This document shows, in pieces, positions 41,201 to 49,731 of a stretch of 64,000 nucleotides of DNA. The stretch is from CAKZQX01 sp034437035 (GTDB taxonomy: Bacteria; Chloroflexota; Chloroflexia; Chloroflexales; Chloroflexaceae). The stretch is taken from contig DAOTUI010000171.1 of NCBI GenBank assembly GCA_034437035.1, forward strand, positions 3,674 through 67,673, given 5' to 3'. Position 1 is the first letter of the stretch. Each line of letters opens with the position of its first letter. Under the pieces are notes generated by a model. The model was not told where the DNA came from. It saw only the letters and a list, made by a program, of their open reading frames with translations, and ran no database searches. The position numbers and the translations under genes were made by a program.

Positions 41201-42265
41201 TCAAATTACACATTTATGATGATGAAAGTGTTGACGAATAATTCGATCCTGATGGAACATTATCTCTGGTTGAATGACCTGGATCTGATCGGCAATTTCC
41301 ACGATGATTGTACCCGCACATGGACACCCGCGTGTGGTACGAATAAGTGGGACTGCATGCGTTTCAGTCGCTTGCTCAAACTCCTTGATAACTTTACTGC
41401 GTACGTGTAGCACATCACTCCCGCATTGCCCGGTCGCCTGGGTACAGAGCAGTCGAATCTCGTGACGAACAGCAAGCGCCTGAAAAACATGCATATTCGG
41501 GTGATCATACCTTGTTCCATCGGAGCCAACTGAAATGACCACAACCGAAGGCTGAACGGAGTCAAGGATCTCATCAGGGTCGGCATCTTTCCAGGCACCA
41601 TGATGGGGAAACTTGAGAATATCGCTATGCAAGTTGGAATTGCGCTGCTGAAGCTCGCGCCACCCAGCCGGCTCAATGTCGGCGGTAAGGAGTGCAGATG
41701 TCCCCGAACCCTCAACTCGCAGGATTGCTGATGTGTTATTCAATCCCATCTCTAGCAGTTTACCCATCTGTCCATGTGAAGGCTGTAAAATCTTAATAAT
41801 GTGGGAAATACTTCCAGTCAGTGGCGTCTGATCCCTTTCCCGAGTCAAGGGCAGGCAGTCATCTTCGTATATATCAGTCCAGGATAGCAGTTCCTGATAG
41901 GCTGTGCGTTTTTGACGTTCATTGTGCCGGTCATTGGGAGAGATACGGTCATGATGGTCCGCATCCGGTGGCGGAACTTTTCTGTTTGAGGGCCAGTTGA
42001 AGATAAGCCGTTCACACTGAGTACCGAGTTGTGTGCTACAATTTTCAAGAAATTTAACCGTATCCTTAAAATGATCGAGATGAAGATGCGTAATAAGCAG
42101 TCCGCGAATATGACGAATATGCTGGGACCGCAGATATTCAAAGACCGCAACGGCATCGGGACAATCGACAATGACTGCCTCCTGAGTCTCAGGGATTGAA
42201 ACAACAATACTGTCGCCCTGTCCAACATCAAGGAATGCAACGCGAACGGTATAGGATGATGTCAT
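41201..42265 (-). CDS. ComEC/Rec2-like metallo-beta-lactamase-fold hydrolase
   Basis: 354 residues, soluble. VAFLDVGQGDSIVVSIPE is the start of the ComEC-type MBL domain. The metal motif THLHLDH (HxHxDH), a later DIEPAG and FPHHGAWKD complete the site; VVISVGSDGTRYDHPN is the closing block. Related domains degrade single-stranded DNA in natural competence (ComEC) or act as nucleases in defence clusters. ATG 42265 overlaps the methylase stop as ATGA, so translation is coupled. The N-terminal membrane part of ComEC is absent, so it is not an uptake channel. Confidence 0.8.
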   Translation of the reverse strand: MTSSYTVRVAFLDVGQGDSIVVSIPETQEAVIVDCPDAVAVFEYLRSQHIRHIRGLLITHLHLDHFKDTVKFLENCSTQLGTQCERLIFNWPSNRKVPPPDADHHDRISPNDRHNERQKRTAYQELLSWTDIYEDDCLPLTRERDQTPLTGSISHIIKILQPSHGQMGKLLEMGLNNTSAILRVEGSGTSALLTADIEPAGWRELQQRNSNLHSDILKFPHHGAWKDADPDEILDSVQPSVVVISVGSDGTRYDHPNMHVFQALAVRHEIRLLCTQATGQCGSDVLHVRSKVIKEFEQATETHAVPLIRTTRGCPCAGTIIVEIADQIQVIQPEIMFHQDRIIRQHFHHHKCVI

Positions 42266-45066
42266 GGTTGTCCTGTTTTGTCCGGATAAAACACATCTGT
42301 CAGACGCGCAACCAGCACTTCCTCACTAAGATAGGTATACTCCTGGGGTGTAATGCGTCCCCAAACAACGGCTTCAAGACTGCGATTGTACTCACAGGTA
42401 TAGGGAATTCTGGCGCGAAAGGCGGCCTCAGGGCGCAACATCCAACCCGGCATCTGCGGATCAATCGGCACGGTCTGCAATTCATCAAAGCCGCTCATCC
42501 AGAGGGTAATCGTTCCCTGCTCTGCATCAACCTGCTCGACAACACCGCTGATCAGGTAATTGGCCGAAGATCTGTCTGGTTGCGGATCAAGTGTCACTTG
42601 CGGATGGTGATCCCACTCAGCGACCATGCGCAGGCGTGCGAAAGTCGCATCATCAAGTTGGTAGGCAGTCTTGAGAATCGTATCAATGGTATCCTGCGCC
42701 GCTCCAGGGAGCGGCAGGTTATTTGCTGCGGCATGCTCCAACTCTTGCACCGCAGCAGTTAACGCTGCACAATCCGCCTCGGTGAGATGGCGCGGGAAGG
42801 GGATGGTTTGAATAGCACGACTGACAACCCACGGGTACTTGAGATGCTCAACTATCCAGGCGTTACTTATATACCAATTCAAAATAGCTGCAAGAACTTC
42901 ATGAGTAATCAACAATGATTGAACAGATTGGGGCACAATGACCCAAAAGCTATGAGAAACGTAGTAGCCGCGCCGCTCTATCGCAACCCTTACACGGTTT
43001 CCCCAACTCGGATTAGGATCTGATGTAAGTAAAACTTTTGTCCCCGCGAGAAAGATTTCCTTATCTTTTTCAGGGTATCTTCTATCTTTGCGCGGTTTTT
43101 CCAAATCATTTGGATAGCGTATAGTTGATGCCTGATCGTAAGATATAACAAGTGACCTGGTTATAACATTTTTAGCTCCAGTAAGCCATGGGACTATTTT
43201 TGGTGTGGGATAATCTTTCCATGATTTGCGCGCAGGATCATCCCCAACGATTGCCCCTAAAAAAAGGATAGCTTTCTCTTGTAATTCGATAGAGTTTAAT
43301 TTTATCTGACCCCATATAAATTCCGGCAGAATAAGTCGGTAGTCAATCATATGAGTATTTTTAGAACCCTTTGATTTACGAGAGTGTTCATTCCAACTAT
43401 GTTGGTCACTTGCAACACCAGATGAAGTAAACGGTCCATCATGAACAAATCGTTCAAGTGTAAACTTCTGTACAGTACGTACACGCACAGGTCGATGTGA
43501 TCTAAATAACACTTCTTTTTTTTGTACAAAGATGACCATTGTACTTACTGTTGCATCAGAAAAAACCTCTAGAGGTAGTTCCCACATTTCTAAAATGTCA
43601 CATGTATCCAGCAATTTTTTACGGAGATGGGGTGAAGATTCTGCTGCAATAAAAGAAAGAGGCATTAACATAGCAAGATAACCACCGATTGCGAGATGTT
43701 CAATAGCCTGCTCTAAGTATCGGTCGGCTGCCTGGTAACGCTTACGATCTGCTTTTGGGAGAGATGAGTCCGCCTTCAATGTTTTGCGATCACCGCCAAA
43801 TGGAGGATTGCCAACAATGATCCCCGGTTGATGCGTGTTGAGCCAGTTCCAGGCAAGCGCATCCTGGTCATCAATATGCCAGCTATCCATCGAAGTTGCG
43901 AGCAGCAATCCAAGCCCGGCCAACCGTGCCGTGAACGGATCACTATCATTTCCGTAGATGTAATTGCGCAGTTGCCGCCCACGCATGTCGTTCATCTGCG
44001 CTAAACGGTCATAGCCGGCGATCAAAAAACTACCCCAGCCACATGTCATATCAACCGTGATGCGCTTCTCAGGTTGCAGGAACTCAACGGGAATGGTATC
44101 CCAGATACGCCGGGTGAGGTAAAGTGGTGTATCAAAGCGTCCCAGCTTTTTTCGTGTCTCCTTATCGTATGCAGTGATATAGAGATCACTCAGCATATCC
44201 GGTACAAAACCGGCATAACATATCTGCCGTAGCATGCGATATGCCGCAGTTGCGGGTTCAGCATGTTGTATAAATAGATCCAGCCTAAAATAATTGGGAT
44301 GCCGGCTATAGGCTGCCTGGATCAGATCATCCAGGATCAGCGTGTGACTTTTATACCGTATTTCGTCACCGAGTACACCGGTATCTGCAAGAATAACCGC
44401 TCCCAATAGTTGTACCGCCAGATCAACCACAATCTTCTCGCGTTGCGCTGCATCCAGGTTTTGATAAAAGGGATGGTTGCGTAACCGGATGACGGCATCG
44501 CCAAAATGCTGCACCAGCAAGTTATGCGTGACATCGAAGGCCCATAACGCAAGCTGGCGGGGTTGAATGGTCCGCAGAAAGGGATGCGAAAACTCGGCAC
44601 GTCCCTGTTTTACATCAAAAATCCGCGTGGGTGCCAGATCAACGGCATATGTTCCTAACACTGCATCAAGCTGATCATAGGCAATATCGGTCTGGATTGG
44701 AACTGGACGTACATTTTCATCTTGTATAGTGCTGGCCCAGAACGCAAAGCGATTATCACGATGAAGCAGATGAAAAGGAGCAGATGTTTGCGCCAGAATG
44801 GGAACTATCTGCTCGTCAGGAATACCATTAACGGCGTTATAGAGCGTAACGCCCGCAAACTCATCAGGGGTACGGCGACGGGGATCACTAAAGGCCAGCG
44901 CATTCAGCGTGAACGAGCCGGCGCGACTGGTGTAGCGATAGGCTTCAAGAATTGCTGCGCGCTCAAAGCCCCGCTGCACCATACTGTCGTGGGCAGCGTT
45001 TGTGGCAGAGTCTGGCAAGGGACTAAATGGCAGCACATCGCCTGGATGTGAGGGCAGGAAAACCAT
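42262..45066 (-). CDS. Large adenine-specific DNA methylase (type IIG/Eco57I-like)
   Basis: 934 residues. SAM motif I is VDMTCGWGSFLIAGYDRL (near 345), catalytic motif IV GNPPFGGDRK (near 425), followed by AIEHLAIGGYLAMLMPLSFIA. About 300 N-terminal residues are of unknown fold; no PD-(D/E)xK motif could be confirmed. Residues ~475-742 (DNA 42840-43640) are clearly more AT-rich than the rest and lie where the target-recognition domain should be. A good promoter is 51 bp upstream. The gene is coupled to the MBL gene. It could be the modification or restriction-modification part of a defence system. Confidence 0.8.
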   Translation of the reverse strand: MVFLPSHPGDVLPFSPLPDSATNAAHDSMVQRGFERAAILEAYRYTSRAGSFTLNALAFSDPRRRTPDEFAGVTLYNAVNGIPDEQIVPILAQTSAPFHLLHRDNRFAFWASTIQDENVRPVPIQTDIAYDQLDAVLGTYAVDLAPTRIFDVKQGRAEFSHPFLRTIQPRQLALWAFDVTHNLLVQHFGDAVIRLRNHPFYQNLDAAQREKIVVDLAVQLLGAVILADTGVLGDEIRYKSHTLILDDLIQAAYSRHPNYFRLDLFIQHAEPATAAYRMLRQICYAGFVPDMLSDLYITAYDKETRKKLGRFDTPLYLTRRIWDTIPVEFLQPEKRITVDMTCGWGSFLIAGYDRLAQMNDMRGRQLRNYIYGNDSDPFTARLAGLGLLLATSMDSWHIDDQDALAWNWLNTHQPGIIVGNPPFGGDRKTLKADSSLPKADRKRYQAADRYLEQAIEHLAIGGYLAMLMPLSFIAAESSPHLRKKLLDTCDILEMWELPLEVFSDATVSTMVIFVQKKEVLFRSHRPVRVRTVQKFTLERFVHDGPFTSSGVASDQHSWNEHSRKSKGSKNTHMIDYRLILPEFIWGQIKLNSIELQEKAILFLGAIVGDDPARKSWKDYPTPKIVPWLTGAKNVITRSLVISYDQASTIRYPNDLEKPRKDRRYPEKDKEIFLAGTKVLLTSDPNPSWGNRVRVAIERRGYYVSHSFWVIVPQSVQSLLITHEVLAAILNWYISNAWIVEHLKYPWVVSRAIQTIPFPRHLTEADCAALTAAVQELEHAAANNLPLPGAAQDTIDTILKTAYQLDDATFARLRMVAEWDHHPQVTLDPQPDRSSANYLISGVVEQVDAEQGTITLWMSGFDELQTVPIDPQMPGWMLRPEAAFRARIPYTCEYNRSLEAVVWGRITPQEYTYLSEEVLVARLTDVFYPDKTGQP

Positions 45067-45116
45067 TGCCTGTCTCGTGTCGGTCAGGAGTCTGAACAGA
45101 AGAAGAACACTTGTGC

Positions 45117-45145
45117 ATTGTATGGTACAATATAAAGTTTGTCAA
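45117..45145 (-). promoter_or_regulatory. Promoter of the methylase–MBL operon
   Basis: On the minus strand TTGACA (45140-45145), a 17-bp spacer and TACAAT (45117-45122) form a near-consensus sigma-70 promoter, 51 bp before the methylase ATG. Unusually strong for this window. Confidence 0.75.
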
Positions 45146-45330
45146 TTGTTAAAACTCACACCGTGCAACCAGGGTCGCCTGGTGACAGACCCGCAAGCCG
45201 GTTGCACTTGCGGCAGCAGTTGACGGCCCCTGCTTCCTCGTGCAACATGATCGTACTGTCTGCGAGAGAGTACAAAGCACAAATGAACACAGAACTGTTA
45301 CATAATCCCTGTCAATAGAAAGGTACTTGC

Positions 45331-46560
45331 ATGTCATCGATCAAATTGACCTTCCCGAATGCCGACGGCGTGCAACTGGCGGCCCGCCTGGATCTGCCGC
45401 TGGATGAGCCGCCGATTGCCTACGCGCTGTTTGCGCACTGTTTTACCTGTACGATGAACCTCAAAGCAGTTGCCAATATTAGCCGGGCACTGACGGCAGA
45501 GGGTATCGCCGTGCTGCGCTTTGATTTTACCGGCCTGGGGGAGAGTGAAGGGGAGCTTGCCGATACGAATTTCTCCTCGAATGTGCAGGATCTGATCGCG
45601 GCGGCGCGGTTTCTGGATGAGAACTATGATGCGCCCAAAGTATTGATCGGGCACTCGCTGGGGGGCGCGGCAGTGCTGCAGGCAGCGGCGGCGATTCCTT
45701 CCAGCCTGGCGGTGGCGACGATTGCCGCGCCCTGCAGCCCGGAACATCTTGCGCGCCTGCTGCGCGAAACCGACCAGGAACCGGCTCCCGATGGGACAGT
45801 CCGGATTACGCTGGGGGGGCAGACCTTCACGATCAAGCAACAGTTTCTGGATGACCTGGACGAAACGCGGATGCAGGAGTCTATTCGCAACCTGCGCAAG
45901 GCACTGCTGATCTTCCACTCGCCGATTGATCAGGTGGTCGGGGTGGAGCATGCCGCCCGGATCTTTCAGGCGGCAAAGCATCCCAAGAGCTTTATCTCGC
46001 TGGATCGCGCCGACCATCTGCTGTCGGATCAGCGCGACTCGCGCTATGTCGGCCTGATGATCGCGGCGTGGGCGCGCAAATATATCGACACCCCCCGGCC
46101 AGGCGCGCGGCTCAAGCCGCTGTCGGAGCAGCATGTGGTGGCCCAGACCGGCGCGGAAGGTTTTGTTACCGAGGTGGTCGCCAATGGTACGCATTTGCTG
46201 GCCGATGAGCCGGTTGCCTACGGTGGCACCGACCTGGGGCCCACACCCTACGACTACCTGCTGTCCGGATTGGGCGCCTGCACCTCGATGACTATGCGGA
46301 TGTATGCCGACCGCAAAGGCTGGCCCCTCAAGACCATCACCGTACATCTGCGTTACCAGAAGATCCATGCGCGTGACTGCGAGGAATGTGAAACCAGGCA
46401 GGGCAAAGTTGATCAGATCGAGCGCGAGATTGAAATAACCGGGCCGCTGGACGATGAGCAGCGCGCGCGGTTGCTCGAAATCGCCGACCGCTGCCCGGTG
46501 CATCGGACGCTGCACTCCGAGATCCATGTGAAGACCTCGCTCAAACAGCCGGAGATGTAG
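45331..46560 (+). CDS. Bifunctional alpha/beta hydrolase–OsmC peroxide-resistance protein
   Basis: 409 residues. The N-terminal ~255 are an alpha/beta hydrolase (FAHCFTCTMNLKAV, nucleophile in LIGHSLGGAAVL, HSPIDQVV, RADHLLSD). The C-terminal ~150 are OsmC-like with both redox cysteines, in LSGLGACTSMTMRMYADRKG and IADRCPVHRTL. OsmC/Ohr proteins reduce organic hydroperoxides. The fusion is a known arrangement in many bacteria. AAAGG lies 7-10 nt before ATG 45331. It diverges from the methylase operon. Confidence 0.92.
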   Translation: MSSIKLTFPNADGVQLAARLDLPLDEPPIAYALFAHCFTCTMNLKAVANISRALTAEGIAVLRFDFTGLGESEGELADTNFSSNVQDLIAAARFLDENYDAPKVLIGHSLGGAAVLQAAAAIPSSLAVATIAAPCSPEHLARLLRETDQEPAPDGTVRITLGGQTFTIKQQFLDDLDETRMQESIRNLRKALLIFHSPIDQVVGVEHAARIFQAAKHPKSFISLDRADHLLSDQRDSRYVGLMIAAWARKYIDTPRPGARLKPLSEQHVVAQTGAEGFVTEVVANGTHLLADEPVAYGGTDLGPTPYDYLLSGLGACTSMTMRMYADRKGWPLKTITVHLRYQKIHARDCEECETRQGKVDQIEREIEITGPLDDEQRARLLEIADRCPVHRTLHSEIHVKTSLKQPEM

Positions 46561-46580
46561 CGGTATCTTCGCGGTAACAT

Positions 46581-46844
46581 GGGTTACGCGGTGAGTATTC
46601 AAACCGAATGTTTGACCAGGTGGAAACCAGATTCGCCTGCGGCAGCATGGTACGTTTTTATTCTTGTTTACAAACATGTTGTACATAGTGCATCATGTTT
46701 GTGAACAAGCTGGGATCTTCCGCCTTACCGGAGGCGATATCCCCCGCCAAACACGGGAGCGCCTGATCCATGCCGGCATTGGCAGGTTCGCGGTGTTCGC
46801 TCATGTCGTGGTGTTCGTGGTCCGGACTCCCACCGCGTAACTCC
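46581..46844 (+). repeat. Mosaic palindromic element, copy 13
   Basis: Ends GGGTTACGCGGT and ACCGCGTAACTCC. The central hairpin (46663-46709) is 47 nt but has three mismatches (CTTGTTTACAAACATGTTGTAC with ATA loop), so it is decaying. It has the long right arm (GGCATTGGCAGGTTCGCGG...). Confidence 0.87.
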
Positions 46845-46855
46845 TGTTCGTACCA

Positions 46856-46938
46856 CGACTTACGCGGTCGTTGCTGCCGTCGGCGAAATTGCGTTTCGTT
46901 TGATCAAGCACCTGGTTTGAATCTCACCGCGTAACGCG
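46856..46938 (+). repeat. Mosaic palindromic element, copy 14, 83-bp deletion derivative
   Basis: Both ends are intact (CGACTTACGCGGT, ACCGCGTAACGCG) but only one inner block (GCTGCCGTCGGCGAA) remains and the core is missing. It sits between copies 13 and 15. Confidence 0.75.
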
Positions 46939-46950
46939 TATTAGTAACAG

Positions 46951-47215
46951 GAGTTACGCGGTGGGTCTGCAAACTGGGCGTTTGAGCACGATAATGGCCG
47001 GATTCGCCTGCGGCAGCATGGTACTCTTTTTATTTTTCACAAAACATTTGCACATAGTGCAAATGTTTTGTGAAACAGATTGGTTTCTTCCGCCCTGCCG
47101 GAGGCGATATCCCCCGTCAAAATCCGGGATCGCCTGCTGCATGCCGACATTGGCCGTTTCGCGGTTTTCGCTCATTTCGCGGCTTTCGTGGTCCAAACGT
47201 CCACCGCGTAACGCG
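46951..47215 (+). repeat. Mosaic palindromic element, copy 15
   Basis: Ends GAGTTACGCGGT and ACCGCGTAACGCG, flanked by ATTAGTAA on both sides (46940-46947 and 47217-47224 approximately). The central hairpin (47032-47078) is 47 nt with ATA loop. The left arm (CTGCAAACTGGGCGTTTGAG) is nearly the same as the arms of copies 18 and 19, while its right arm is that of copies 8 and 13. Confidence 0.88.
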
Positions 47216-47320
47216 TATTAGTAAGGCACCGTACGACGATGTTGCTATCGGTGCATAGTTAATCTTTCCCTTCTTTTGTCGCTTTTCTTGTTTGGTTGTT
47301 ATCTGTATCCGTGTTTGTAG

Positions 47321-47348
47321 TTGACTGCGTTCGGAAAATAACTATAAT
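47321..47348 (+). promoter_or_regulatory. Promoter of the EF-G-like gene
   Basis: TTGACT (47321-47326), 16-bp spacer, TATAAT (47343-47348), in an AT-rich stretch. It leaves a leader of about 70 nt. Confidence 0.75.
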
Positions 47349-47421
47349 GTATATTTAAACTCAATACTTCCTCTTAGCTTCCTGCTACGGGCGATCTTGT
47401 CTATTGTCAAGGAGGACAATC

Positions 47422-49527
47422 ATGCAATCGTATGGGCCGGACAAAATCCACAATGTGGGACTCTTTGGTCACGTTGGCTCAGGGAAGACCACGCTGACTG
47501 AAGCCCTGTTGATGACTGCGCACGCTATCTCGCGGATGGGCCGGGTCGAGGATGGTAGCACCGTCAGCGACTATGACCCCGACGAGAAGAGTCGCGGTAT
47601 GTCGATTAACCTCTCCGTTGCGCCGATCGAGTGGGGTAATAAAAAAATTAACCTGCTGGATGTGCCCGGCTATGCCGATTTTGCCGGAGATATGGCGGCG
47701 GCCATGCGCGTGATCGATGGGGCAATTATTGTGCTGGACGCCTCGGGTGGGGTTGAGGTTGGGACGGAACAGGTTTGGGAGATGGCAGTGCAGGCGAAGG
47801 TGCCGCGCATGCTGTTTATCAACAAGCTGGACCGCGATAATGCCAACTTCTTCCGCTGCATTGAACAGGCCCAGGAGGTGCTCGACGCTTCGGTCATTCC
47901 GCTGCAGATCCCCATCGGGACGGCGAAAGACTTTCGTGGGGTCATCTCGCTGCGCCGCCGGCGGGCCTGGTTGCTCTCGGACAAGCATGACGGCAGTTTT
48001 GTCGAGGCCGATATTCCCGCTGAGTACGAGGCCCAGATGCACGAGTGGCGCTCGAAACTTATCGACAAAATTGCCGCCACCAACGACGATCTGATTGAGC
48101 ACTACCTGGAAGATGGCGAGGATGCGTTAAGCCGGGATGAACTGCTCAAGGGGTTGCGCACGGGTATCGCCAACGGGTCGATTGTGCCCGTCTGCTGTGG
48201 ATCGGCGCTCGAAGTTGTGGGCATGGCCCAACTGCTCAACGATATTCTCGACTGCCTCCCCTCAGCGGCGCGCAAGCCGGTCAGGGCGATCGATCCGGCA
48301 AGCGGTGAAGAAGTCAGGTTCAAGCCGGCCACGGATGAGCCGCTGACGGCGCTGGTGTTTAAGACCGTAGCCGATCCCTATGGCAAGGTGAGTATGTTCC
48401 GCGTCTTCAGTGGGGAAGTTCAGGATAACTCCTCGGTCTACAATGCGCGTACCGGCAAAGACGAGCGGGTAGCCCATGTTTACCAGGTGTGTGGACGCGA
48501 GCAAACGGGGGTAAGCGCGATTGGTCCCGGCGATATTGGCGTTACGACCAAACTGGCCGACACGACGACCAATGATACGCTCTGTGCTCATGACCGACCG
48601 CTCCAACTGCCGCCGATCAACTTCCCGGCTCCGGCCTTTACCGCCACGGTCAGGCCGCATAGCCGCGCGGACCTCGACAAACTGGGGGCTTCCATGACCC
48701 GCATCGCCGAGGAAGATCCGACATTGCAGATCGACCGGGATGCCATGACTGGCGAGATGCTGCTCTCCGGTCTGGGTGAGAGCCATCTGGCAATCGTGGC
48801 CGACCGGATGAAGCGCAAGTTTGATACCAGCGTGGATATGGAACTGCCGCGCATTCCCTACCGCGAGAAGATCCGCACTACAGCCGAGGAACGCTACCGC
48901 CACAAGAAGCAGACGGGTGGCGCGGGGCAGTTTGCCGAGGTGATGCTGCGGGTTGAGCCGCTCGAAACCGACCCGAACCGCGAAGACTCGCTGGAGTTTG
49001 TCAACGCGATTGTCGGCGGGGTGATCAGCCGGGGCTTTATGCCGGCGATTGAGAAGGGCGTGCGCGAGGCGATGGCCGAGGGTCTGCTGGCCGGCAACCC
49101 GGTGATCGATGTGCGCGTGGCGGTTATCGACGGCAAGGAGCATCCGGTGGACAGCAAGGAGATTGCGTTCAAGACGGCCGGGGCGCAGGCATTCAAGCTT
49201 GCCGCGATGAAGGCCGGCCCGGTGATCATGGAGCCGATCTATCTGCTTGAGATTACCGTGCCGGATCAATACTCCGGCGATATCATGAGCGATATCAGCA
49301 CCCGGCGCGGGCGGGTTATGGGGATGATGCCGGCCGGGCGTGGCCGGACCACCATCAGTGTGCAGGTGCCGCTGGCCGAATGCCGGCGCTATGCCACCGA
49401 TCTGCGGGCGCTAACGCAGGCACGCGGTACGTTCACCATGCGCTTCGAGACTTTTGAAGAGGTGCCGCCACATGTAATCGACAGCCTGGTTGAGCATCAC
49501 AGTAAGGAAAATGAACTGGTGCATTAA
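47422..49527 (+). CDS. Elongation factor G-like translational GTPase (second EF-G type)
   Basis: 701 residues. G1 GHVGSGKTT, G3 DVPGYADF and G4 NKLD are present. The switch region RGMSINLSVAPIEW replaces the usual RGITI. Domains II to V follow, ending with IMSDISTRRGRVMGM and a normal domain V. The neighbourhood lacks rpsL, rpsG and tuf, and the sequence departs from housekeeping EF-G, so this is the FusA2/EF-G-like class whose role (translocation under stress or ribosome recycling) is not settled. AAGGAGG lies 8 nt before ATG 47422, which is chosen over TTG 47404. Confidence 0.88.
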   Translation: MQSYGPDKIHNVGLFGHVGSGKTTLTEALLMTAHAISRMGRVEDGSTVSDYDPDEKSRGMSINLSVAPIEWGNKKINLLDVPGYADFAGDMAAAMRVIDGAIIVLDASGGVEVGTEQVWEMAVQAKVPRMLFINKLDRDNANFFRCIEQAQEVLDASVIPLQIPIGTAKDFRGVISLRRRRAWLLSDKHDGSFVEADIPAEYEAQMHEWRSKLIDKIAATNDDLIEHYLEDGEDALSRDELLKGLRTGIANGSIVPVCCGSALEVVGMAQLLNDILDCLPSAARKPVRAIDPASGEEVRFKPATDEPLTALVFKTVADPYGKVSMFRVFSGEVQDNSSVYNARTGKDERVAHVYQVCGREQTGVSAIGPGDIGVTTKLADTTTNDTLCAHDRPLQLPPINFPAPAFTATVRPHSRADLDKLGASMTRIAEEDPTLQIDRDAMTGEMLLSGLGESHLAIVADRMKRKFDTSVDMELPRIPYREKIRTTAEERYRHKKQTGGAGQFAEVMLRVEPLETDPNREDSLEFVNAIVGGVISRGFMPAIEKGVREAMAEGLLAGNPVIDVRVAVIDGKEHPVDSKEIAFKTAGAQAFKLAAMKAGPVIMEPIYLLEITVPDQYSGDIMSDISTRRGRVMGMMPAGRGRTTISVQVPLAECRRYATDLRALTQARGTFTMRFETFEEVPPHVIDSLVEHHSKENELVH

Positions 49528-49530
49528 GGA

Positions 49531-49606
49531 GTAGGGGTTAGGGGTTAACGGTTAGGGGTTAACGGTTAAGAACACCACCTACTAACCCCTAACCGTTAAC
49601 TCCTAA
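49531..49606. repeat. Heptad-period tandem repeat between convergent genes (AGGGGTT / AACCCCT)
   Basis: Units AGGGGTT and AACGGTT on the left are followed by ACCCCTAACCGTTAACTCC on the right, so the tract is both tandem (7 bp) and inverted. It starts 3 bp after the EF-G-like stop. The MITE copy C has inserted in its right end; the repeat continues (TAACCTCTAACTCCT) after it. Confidence 0.82.
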
Positions 49607-49715
49607 GGGAAGCGGAAGGAAATACTCATCCCTTCTGTGCTCCATCGTCCAGTGGGCGTGGCAGCACCAAGCGGGGGAGAGCAGACCAAGGGATGGATTA
49701 AAGTTTCCGCTTCCC
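49607..49715 (+). mobile_element. MITE-like element GGGAAGCGG, copy C
   Basis: 109 bp, ends GGGAAGCGGAA and TTCCGCTTCCC, target duplication TAA (49604-49606, 49716-49718). Its sequence is the exact reverse complement of copy D at 56813-56921 over the whole length. No mismatch was found when the two were read against each other. Confidence 0.93.
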
Positions 49716-49731
49716 TAACCTCTAACTCCTA

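Noticed and set aside
45334..46686. Minus-strand ORF of 450 codons
   Set aside because: Antisense shadow of the hydrolase–OsmC gene and part of a palindromic element.
46581..47215. Palindromic elements as integron attC sites or a cassette array
   Set aside because: The ends read GTTACGCGGT, which does not fit the attC core GTTRRRY; the units carry no ORFs and no integron integrase is present.
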